Below, in pieces: positions 7,476-12,760 of a DNA stretch of 12,760 nucleotides. The translations under genes were made by a program, and so were the position numbers. The stretch covers positions 1 through 12,760 of the forward strand of contig JAKPRU010000259.1 of the NCBI GenBank assembly GCA_029557025.1. Reading direction: 5' to 3'. The notes below the pieces were generated by a model, which saw only the letters and a list, made by a program, of their open reading frames with translations, had not been told where the DNA came from and searched no databases. This DNA is from Candidatus Omnitrophota bacterium (GTDB lineage Bacteria; Hinthialibacterota; Hinthialibacteria; Hinthialibacterales; JAKPRU01). Each line of letters opens with the position of its first letter. The first letter of the stretch is position 1.

Positions 7476-8834
7476 TCACACCTTCAAATCCAATCCTCTT
7501 GGTTTATGGGCAGGCGGTGTGGTCTCCGGGGCTATCTGGCGCAAGGTCGAAGGCACAATACCATGAACCACGCCCACGGAAGCAACCCGAAATCCCGCGT
7601 CGGCCAAAGCCTTCTTCAACGTGTCCATTTCCGGCTCGACCTGTTTTTTCAATTCCGCACTGGAAACGGTAATGGTGACGCTCAACATTCCTTCCCGGAG
7701 ATTGAAATCGATCCTGATCGGCCCGAACTGGGAGAGATCCAGGCGAATGGACAGTACACCGCCATCTTCTCGATTTTTCGAGTGCTGACGATACAGCAGT
7801 TCAAGCGTTCGATTCTCACCCTCCAGCGTGACGGGGATCTGAAAAAAATAAACAGGCAGGGACTCAGGGTCTTCATCCGGGAGATTGCGCAGGTTCTGCC
7901 CGGCAAGGGATTCATATAAATTGTTTACTTGCTGAAGCAGTAACGAGAAAGGAACCTCATCGCCGAGAATCTGCATCTGCTGAAGTTGCAAAAGATACAA
8001 ATACAAATCGTAAAGAGAAATCCCCAGCCGTGAGCCGTGCGCCCCGGACAACAGGGCCGCTTCAGGGCTGGTGGACTGCCCCCGAACGGATTTTTCGAGT
8101 TTTTCCGCCAGGTCATCCCGGTTCTTTTCCGAGTCACCGTCCCTCAGGTTGACAAACTGCTGTGTCAGGTTCCGCCGCCGTTCGGCCAGTTCATCCCGAC
8201 GTTGGATGGCAACCACCCGGTCTTGAATAGCATCGAGTTGCCGTTCCAACTTTCCCAATGCCTCGTCCATCTCGTCCAGCTTCTCGCCGATTTTCGTTCG
8301 ATTATCCAAGACTCTTTGCACCGACTCTATTATGGAAGGACTAATCGGCATTCCTTTGTTGATAAGAAAGGACAGTGTGGATACGTCCGTTGCGGATAGT
8401 TGAGGCAACAGGGCGGCAAGGGTTCGAATCGCTTCGGCAGAGAGGGGGATCTGCGAGTTCAGGAGAGAATGTGCCACCGCCTGAGCCGCCGCGTTTGTAG
8501 GAGCACCCAGGTTGGCCAGCACAGAAACCAGCGACCTGGGTGTGGATTGCCCAATCAGGCTTTCCACAGGCACGGAGGTACTCTGATTACCGAACTGGAT
8601 TTGGAGTTTTCCCCCGATCAGTTGGGCCGTAAACGATTGTCCCACGGACACTTGGGCGGTTCCGAGGTTCACGGTGAACTGACGTCCCGCCAACATGACC
8701 GTTGCTCGACCCTCGCCCTCATCGGCAATCACCTGGCCGCTGAACGGTCGGCCTTCGGCGATTCGGGACAGACTGAGTTCCAGAATTTTCGAAAAAGGTG
8801 TCTGAAAATCCGGGGGTAGTGAATTGAAAACCAT
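7476..8834 (-). CDS. FliK C-terminal-domain (flagellar hook-length control-like) protein
   Basis: 452 residues from ATG 8834, with AGGA 6 nt upstream. Residues about 30-82 are beta-rich and repeat the pattern GxxxTxxLxGxxFxVxxGQxF, typical of the N-terminal part of FliK-like proteins. Residues about 180-250 are charged and heptad-like, a probable coiled coil. Residues about 326-425 match the FliK C-terminal domain: LSIRLDLSQFGPIRIDFNL, then LSVTITVSSAELKK and a final amphipathic helix ending ADAGFRVASVGV. FliK measures hook length and switches the flagellar export substrate; this protein has no flagellar neighbour, so that role is not shown here. It is shorter than many FliK proteins. No signal peptide or membrane segment is seen. 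It is co-directional with rng and 216 nt downstream, and convergent with the GT26 gene (48 nt apart). Confidence 0.75.
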   Translation of the reverse strand: MVFNSLPPDFQTPFSKILELSLSRIAEGRPFSGQVIADEGEGRATVMLAGRQFTVNLGTAQVSVGQSFTAQLIGGKLQIQFGNQSTSVPVESLIGQSTPRSLVSVLANLGAPTNAAAQAVAHSLLNSQIPLSAEAIRTLAALLPQLSATDVSTLSFLINKGMPISPSIIESVQRVLDNRTKIGEKLDEMDEALGKLERQLDAIQDRVVAIQRRDELAERRRNLTQQFVNLRDGDSEKNRDDLAEKLEKSVRGQSTSPEAALLSGAHGSRLGISLYDLYLYLLQLQQMQILGDEVPFSLLLQQVNNLYESLAGQNLRNLPDEDPESLPVYFFQIPVTLEGENRTLELLYRQHSKNREDGGVLSIRLDLSQFGPIRIDFNLREGMLSVTITVSSAELKKQVEPEMDTLKKALADAGFRVASVGVVHGIVPSTLRQIAPETTPPAHKPRGLDLKV

Positions 8835-8918
8835 AATCGTTCCTCGACCCCTTCATGGTACATTCAATGAACGCCCCTTCTCCAGTATCGGCAGCTCGGC
8901 AGGGACTTGAACATTCCC

Positions 8919-8936
8919 GTTGGTCCTGTTAGTCCC
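8919..8936. repeat. Two degenerate 9-bp tandem units
   Basis: GTTGGTCCT is followed directly by GTTAGTCCC, seven of nine positions alike. They lie in the gap between rng and the FliK-like gene. This may be a remnant of a short tandem repeat or may be chance. Confidence 0.25.
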
Positions 8937-8998
8937 ATCTTCCTTACAGTTCCACCTTATTCCCTCTCTCCCTGCGAGAGATACAAAACCGCCTTCTG

Positions 8999-9044
8999 TC
9001 CCTCCGTAAACAGGGGAGGGAGAAAAGATTCTTCCCCCTGTTTA
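8999..9044 (-). other. Overlapping alternative hairpins after rng
   Basis: Starting 6 nt after the rng stop, TAAACAGGGG and CCCCTGTTTA form a perfect 10-bp stem (9035-9044 with 9007-9016) around an 18-nt loop that holds a further 4-bp stem (9021-9024 with 9029-9032). A second hairpin, TCCCTCC (8999-9005) with GGAGGGA (9015-9021) and a 9-nt loop, shares bases 9015-9016 and loop bases with the first, so the two cannot form together. There is no T-run directly after either, so a simple intrinsic terminator is not evident. It could be a 3' stability element, an attenuator before the FliK-like gene, or an intergenic repeat. Confidence 0.4.
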
Positions 9045-9050
9045 TGACCT

Positions 9051-10328
9051 TCACTCGAATTGAAGCAATGGAATGAATCCCGCGCCTTTGCAGTGAGGGC
9101 AGGGAGAGGAAAGTCGCTGCCGAAGGCTTCTTCCGGTGCGCTGCCGTGTGATCTGGACAAGACCGATTTCCGTGAATTGCAGGGTATCGGACGGTGTGCG
9201 GTCATGAGCCATCTCGCGTTCCAGGGCACGGTAGACGTTGTCGCGGTGACGTTTGAGCCGCATATCAATGAAGTCGATCACGATGATTCCGCCGATCTGT
9301 CGAAGCCGGAGCTGTTTGGGGATTTCGACAGCCGCCTCCATGTTGGTCTTATAGATAGTTTCATCCAATCCCGAACCGCCGCTGAATTTTCCGCTGTTGA
9401 CGTCAATAGCGGTCAGGGCCTCCATTTCCTCAATAATGAGCGTTCCCCCCGATTCCAGCCGGACTCGGTTGCTGAAGATTTCCTTGAGTCGTTCCAGGAC
9501 ACCGGACTTTCGCCAGACTTCCTTGGGATCGACCTTCTGAACCAGGCGATCCACATCGGTGCGTGGAGCGATGACCCGCAAGAACTGGCAGACCCGGTTA
9601 CGGTGTTCCTCGCACCCGACCAGGATGGCGCTGACCTCCTTTTGATAGTGGTCGCGCAGGGCACGTTCGACCACGCCTAACTCCTTGTGAAGCAGTCGTA
9701 TACCTTCGGTTCTCTCGTATTCCCGCTGGATCCGTTTCCACAGGCGGTGAACGTATTCCGCATCCGCTTTCAGATCGCTCTTGCTGCGCCCGGAAGCGGC
9801 GGTGCGAATGATATACCCGCCCTCTTTCTGAAAGACCTCCTCGGCAATCTCATGCAGGCGCTTCCGTTCTTTTTCCTGGGTAATCTGGCGGGAAATATGG
9901 ACTCCGCGCCCGTACGGCATATAAACCACATACCGTCCCGGAAGAGAAATCTTGGTTGTCAGAGACGGTCCTTTCTCGCCGAGGGCTTCCTTTTCCACCT
10001 GAACCATCAACTGGTCCCCTTCATGCAGCAGGCTCTCGATTGTTCGTCGGCCTCCCCGATGGCCCTCCCTGTCTACAAGGCGATACACCAGGTTGTCGAT
10101 GGACAGGAATCCGTTTTTCAGCACGCCGATATCAAGAAAGGCAGCCTGCAGGTGCGGCACAACTGCATTCACAATACCCTTGTATATATTTCCCGCTGTG
10201 CTGCCTCCGGTCGGGAGGTTTTCCTGGACCAGGAGATCCGTCAGCTGATTCTTGCGAGTGACAGCGACAATCTCATGACCCTCCATTCGATTCATGGCGA
10301 TCAGAAGTGGCGAAGAAGAAGAAGGCAT
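9051..10328 (-). CDS. rng: Ribonuclease G/E family endoribonuclease
   Basis: 425 residues. RNase G/E cuts single-stranded, 5'-monophosphate RNA during rRNA maturation and mRNA decay. The N-terminus LLIAMNRMEGHEIVAV aligns with the RNase G start (ILINVTPxExRVA), which supports the ATG at 10328 although its Shine-Dalgarno is weak. An S1 RNA-binding domain spans about 40-128 (IYKGIVNAVVPHLQAAFLDIG). The catalytic DNase I-like region has EALTAIDVNSGKFSG (D309) and GGIIVIDFIDM (D352), the two magnesium-binding Asp residues. The zinc-link motif CPHC (C410, C413) is followed by KGAG at the extreme C-terminus. The protein ends 12 residues after the zinc link, so there is no RNase E-like scaffold tail; it is RNase G-sized. 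It is divergent from the PP2C phosphatase gene. Stop TGA at 9051-9053. Confidence 0.95.
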   Translation of the reverse strand: MPSSSSPLLIAMNRMEGHEIVAVTRKNQLTDLLVQENLPTGGSTAGNIYKGIVNAVVPHLQAAFLDIGVLKNGFLSIDNLVYRLVDREGHRGGRRTIESLLHEGDQLMVQVEKEALGEKGPSLTTKISLPGRYVVYMPYGRGVHISRQITQEKERKRLHEIAEEVFQKEGGYIIRTAASGRSKSDLKADAEYVHRLWKRIQREYERTEGIRLLHKELGVVERALRDHYQKEVSAILVGCEEHRNRVCQFLRVIAPRTDVDRLVQKVDPKEVWRKSGVLERLKEIFSNRVRLESGGTLIIEEMEALTAIDVNSGKFSGGSGLDETIYKTNMEAAVEIPKQLRLRQIGGIIVIDFIDMRLKRHRDNVYRALEREMAHDRTPSDTLQFTEIGLVQITRQRTGRSLRQRLSSPCPHCKGAGFIPLLQFE

Positions 10329-10350
10329 ACTTTTTACCGTACCCAGTCAG

Positions 10351-10377
10351 GCTAGCATGTTCGGCACCGCTAGGATG
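10351..10377. repeat. Direct repeat GCTAGCATG / GCTAGGATG
   Basis: Two 9-mers differing at one base start at 10351 and 10369, 18 bp apart, in the 185-bp gap between divergent rng and the PP2C gene. Both contain the CTAG core also seen at 1617-1628. Spacing close to two helical turns would suit a regulator dimer site, but this is inference. Confidence 0.3.
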
Positions 10378-10393
10378 CAAGTGTGATTGATTC

Positions 10394-10399
10394 TATAAT
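10394..10399 (+). promoter_or_regulatory. TATAAT -10 box, candidate promoter of the PP2C gene
   Basis: A perfect TATAAT stands in an A/T-rich island flanked by the inverted repeat TTGATT (10387-10392) and AATCAA (10403-10408). No good -35 lies 16-18 nt upstream, so activator dependence is possible. Transcription would start near 10406, leaving a leader of about 107 nt. Confidence 0.35.
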
Positions 10400-10513
10400 A
10401 TAAATCAAGACAGAAAGACGATCCAAGCGATCTGAGCCATGAAATACCGATCCGATGAGTCAGGGTCCGCCCATGTACCGGACCTTGCGGCGATGCGATT
10501 CCCCGGGTGAATT

Positions 10514-12601
10514 ATGCCTTTTCTGGTAGCAAACCTTGTATTGGTCCTTGTAATTCTGCTCTTTTTGCGGCATCTGCGCCGGTTTCAACATCAACAGTAT
10601 CCGGCCCGCCGCTCGGTTTTTCCACCGCTATTAACGCCGGATCAATTTCGCATGTTGCTGATCGGGTTTCTCCTGTGGGGAGTCTCCCTGGTGATGCGAT
10701 TGATCCAATGGAAGGTTTCCTATCCGTTCTTCACCCGGTTGCTGGATCTGTTTTTCGCGCTGATTTTCACCGCCGCGACCATGTTCATCGCGCTTGGCCT
10801 GATGTATTTCGCGGCATTCCCCATCCGTGAGGGTAGAAGCGCGCCAAGTTTCCGCCATATCGATCTGCTTCAACGAGTGGGGCTGTGGGTTCTGGGGGGC
10901 GCATTCGTAATTGGGCTGTTTCCGGGCCGGCCGCACGCCGGCTGTCTGGTTTTTCTGACGTTGTGGCAGTTGTTCATGCTGGCGTATACCTATTACAATC
11001 TTCGATACAGCGAGAATACATTGCGGGGGTCCGTCATCATCACGCTGGTTCTCTGGGCGCTTTTCAGCGTATTCGCGTGGACAAACTTATGGCAGTTCGA
11101 GACGCTGCTGCTGATCTCTCTTGTTTACTTTTTCCAAAAGGCTTGTTTTCTGCACATGGAGGATACACAACATCGCGGGGAATCATTTCGGCGGGAAGTC
11201 GAGGTGATGATTTCATTTCTCCAGAAAGTCACCGGGGCCGATGAAAGCCTGATCGAAGAGGCCCCGGAAGGAGACCGCTGGTCCGGCAGTTTGAACCTGG
11301 ATCGCGTACTTGAAACGACACTAAATTTCTCACTGGGTCTGACCGAAGCCTCCTCAGGGGCCATTTTTCTGTTACAGAAGTACCATCCCGGTGAAGAGGA
11401 TCATTCTCACGGGGATACCCATATCCGGGCACGGGTTGTGGAAGGTCCATATCCGCCCGTGACGGATGTTTCCCGGCTTCAGCATGTTGCCATGCGTCAG
11501 CGATACCTGAACGAACTGGTCTTATCGGAGCGCGTTCCGGTACAGGGCAGCCTGGTCGGCCGGGCGATTGGAACCGGAGAGACCTTGTTTATCCCGGATG
11601 CGATCAACGATCCGACCATTCTTCAGCAATCGGAGGATTTTTTGAAAATCCGAAGTCTTCTGGTGGTTCCGTTGAAAGTCCGGGAGGAAATTGTCGGTGC
11701 GGTCTCGGTAATCAACCCCAAATCGGGAATGTTCACCGACGAAGATCGTGTTCTTCTGGAAGCCATGGCGGAACAGGCGGCGATCACCATCGGGAGCGCC
11801 GTGATGCACCGCGAGTTGCAGGAAAAAGAACGGCTGGAGCGGGAGATGGAGCTGGCAAGCGAAGTCCAGCGTCTGCTTCTCCCGGCCACGACACCGGACA
11901 TCCCCGGATTTTCATTTGGAGCTTACGGGCTAGCGGCGCGACAGGTGGGCGGGGATTACTATGATTTTATTTGGGTGGATGATGTGCGCCTGGCGCTGGT
12001 GGTTGCGGATGTTTCGGGCAAAGGCGTACCGGGGGCGCTGACCATGGCGATGGTTCGCAGCGCGTTGCGGGCACTGTCCCGGCACGCGGATGGCGCGCGG
12101 GACCTGCTGATCCGTCTCAATGAGTTCATCGCTCACGATATCCGGCGGGACATGTTTATCAGCATGATGATCGCCGTCCTGAATACGGAGACCGGTCAGT
12201 TGGAAATCGCCCGCGCCGGCCATGATCCGCTCATTTTGCTCCGGGAGGGCGAAAAACAACCCCACTTGATCCAGCCGGACGGTATCGTGCTGGGTCTTGT
12301 GGGCGGACAGACATTCGCAGACTACACCAAGGAAGAGATCATCGACCTGGAAAGCGGCGATATTGCGGTTTTCTACACAGATGGAATTACCGAGGCTATG
12401 AATCCGGACGGTCAGGAATACTCATTGAAACGATTCATTGGGAATATCATTCAAATGCGGCATGAAGATCCCACCGGGCTGATCCAGGCGGTCAACAAGG
12501 ACTTGGCGAGATTTGCATCGGGTGTACCCCAGTATGACGATCTTACGTTGCTGGTTCTCAAAGTCGGACCGAGACGATTGCAGGAGGTCTCCGCCGCCTG
12601 A
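10514..12601 (+). CDS. Membrane GAF-PP2C (RsbU/SpoIIE-type) serine/threonine phosphatase
   Basis: 695 residues. About seven hydrophobic segments occupy residues 2-208 (near 2-18, 46-62, 75-101, 121-137, 143-160, 173-190, 195-208). A GAF domain covers about 260-430 (GSLVGRAIGTGETLFIPDA, SLLVVPLKVREEIVGAVSV), followed by a helical linker (432-458, ELASEVQRLLLP, the usual RsbU-type entry). The PP2C phosphatase then has VGGDYYDF (D481), VVADVSGKGVPGAL (D499), FYTDGITEA (D623) and YDDLTLL (D675-D676), all metal-binding motifs present. Such enzymes dephosphorylate a STAS anti-anti-sigma protein to release a sigma factor; here a membrane or small-molecule signal would be the input. GGTGA just before the ATG can pair with the extended anti-Shine-Dalgarno. 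The next gene, 95 nt downstream, may be the STAS partner. The membrane part is not assigned to a named family. Confidence 0.93.
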   Translation: MPFLVANLVLVLVILLFLRHLRRFQHQQYPARRSVFPPLLTPDQFRMLLIGFLLWGVSLVMRLIQWKVSYPFFTRLLDLFFALIFTAATMFIALGLMYFAAFPIREGRSAPSFRHIDLLQRVGLWVLGGAFVIGLFPGRPHAGCLVFLTLWQLFMLAYTYYNLRYSENTLRGSVIITLVLWALFSVFAWTNLWQFETLLLISLVYFFQKACFLHMEDTQHRGESFRREVEVMISFLQKVTGADESLIEEAPEGDRWSGSLNLDRVLETTLNFSLGLTEASSGAIFLLQKYHPGEEDHSHGDTHIRARVVEGPYPPVTDVSRLQHVAMRQRYLNELVLSERVPVQGSLVGRAIGTGETLFIPDAINDPTILQQSEDFLKIRSLLVVPLKVREEIVGAVSVINPKSGMFTDEDRVLLEAMAEQAAITIGSAVMHRELQEKERLEREMELASEVQRLLLPATTPDIPGFSFGAYGLAARQVGGDYYDFIWVDDVRLALVVADVSGKGVPGALTMAMVRSALRALSRHADGARDLLIRLNEFIAHDIRRDMFISMMIAVLNTETGQLEIARAGHDPLILLREGEKQPHLIQPDGIVLGLVGGQTFADYTKEEIIDLESGDIAVFYTDGITEAMNPDGQEYSLKRFIGNIIQMRHEDPTGLIQAVNKDLARFASGVPQYDDLTLLVLKVGPRRLQEVSAA

Positions 12602-12604
12602 CAC

Positions 12605-12653
12605 AAAAAAAAACGAAAAAACGCTCTGTGTTGAGGAGACTTTGTGGTATGAT
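12605..12653 (+). promoter_or_regulatory. A-tracts and extended -10 before the last gene
   Basis: A9 (12605-12613) and A6 (12616-12621) tracts are centred roughly one helical turn apart, which bends DNA or acts like an UP element. TGGTATGAT (12645-12653) is an extended -10 without a clear -35. It could drive the downstream gene separately from the phosphatase gene. Confidence 0.35.
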
Positions 12654-12696
12654 ACTCCCAGATGAAAATGTAACCACCCCCCATTCGGAGGACTCC

Positions 12697-12760
12697 ATGT
12701 GGAAGAAATTCGACATATCGACGGACAGCCGAGAAATCGGGGGGAAACCCATCCAGGTTG
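12697..12760 (+). CDS. Start of an unidentified gene (possible STAS protein), partial
   Basis: The ATG at 12697 follows a strong GGAGGA (12687-12692) by 4 nt and opens a frame that stays open for 21 codons to the window edge, beginning MWKKFDISTDSREIGGKPIQ. This is too short for firm assignment. The opening strand followed by a turn (FDISTDSREIGGKPIQV) would suit the first strands of a STAS anti-sigma-factor antagonist, and the neighbour is an RsbU-type phosphatase, which commonly has such a partner. The start is well supported; the function is a guess from context. Confidence 0.6.
   Translation, partial: MWKKFDISTDSREIGGKPIQV

Noticed and set aside
7420..7566. 48-codon plus-strand frame overlapping the GT26 stop
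   Set aside because: No ribosome site or recognisable sequence, and most of it is antisense to the FliK-like gene.
9060..10355. Plus-strand open frames opposite rng (9060-9680, 9687-10355)
   Set aside because: Antisense shadows of a well-defined RNase G; no domain or ribosome site.
10361..10380. Sigma-54-like GG...GC element in the rng/PP2C gap
   Set aside because: The GG to GC spacing is 12 rather than 10 and the flanking bases do not fit.
1..12760. CRISPR array, tRNA, rRNA, transposase or prophage
   Set aside because: No regularly spaced repeats, cloverleaf or rRNA sequences, or mobile-element proteins were recognised on either strand.

Overview
The window comes from a moderately GC-rich bacterium, probably diderm (Gram-negative-like). 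The support is a full-length GlnD uridylyltransferase, an RNase E/G-family RNase, a WecG/TagA-type glycosyltransferase and a FliK-domain protein. No rRNA, tRNA, phage, insertion sequence or CRISPR was seen, and I cannot name a phylum; an uncultured lineage is plausible. All ORFs are densely packed and appear intact. The two end genes run off the window.

Layout, left to right. (1) Minus strand, 1-1571: a multi-GAF signalling protein whose C-terminus begins an HD-GYP-like domain with an altered first metal-site motif; cut by the window edge. (2) 1572-1871: a 300-base gap with a G/C-rich palindromic repeat that looks like a dispersed REP-type element. (3) Minus strand, 1872-4484: glnD, the PII uridylyltransferase/nitrogen sensor. 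(4) Plus strand, about 4646-7427: a two-gene operon divergent from glnD, made of a GT4 glycosyltransferase and an unusual fusion of a GT26 (WecG/TagA/CpsF) glycosyltransferase to the membrane and Rossmann-like half of a polyprenyl-glycosylphosphotransferase-type protein, without the phosphotransferase catalytic domain. (5) Minus strand, 7476-8834: a FliK C-terminal-domain protein with no flagellar neighbour. (6) Minus strand, 9051-10328: ribonuclease G/E. Between 5 and 6 are overlapping, mutually exclusive hairpins. (7) Plus strand, 10514-12601: a polytopic membrane GAF-PP2C (RsbU/SpoIIE-type) phosphatase. (8) Plus strand, from 12697: the first 21 codons of a gene that could be the STAS-domain partner of that phosphatase.

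How the genes may work together: genes 1 and 7-8 are signal-transduction modules (GAF input with HD-GYP-like or PP2C output). Genes in 4 build a cell-surface glycan on a lipid carrier. glnD and rng are housekeeping genes for nitrogen regulation and RNA processing. I see no single multi-gene defence or mobile system. The features most worth checking are the GT26 fusion, the altered HD-GYP motif, the orphan FliK-domain protein, and a CTAG-centred motif found in just two promoter-containing gaps.
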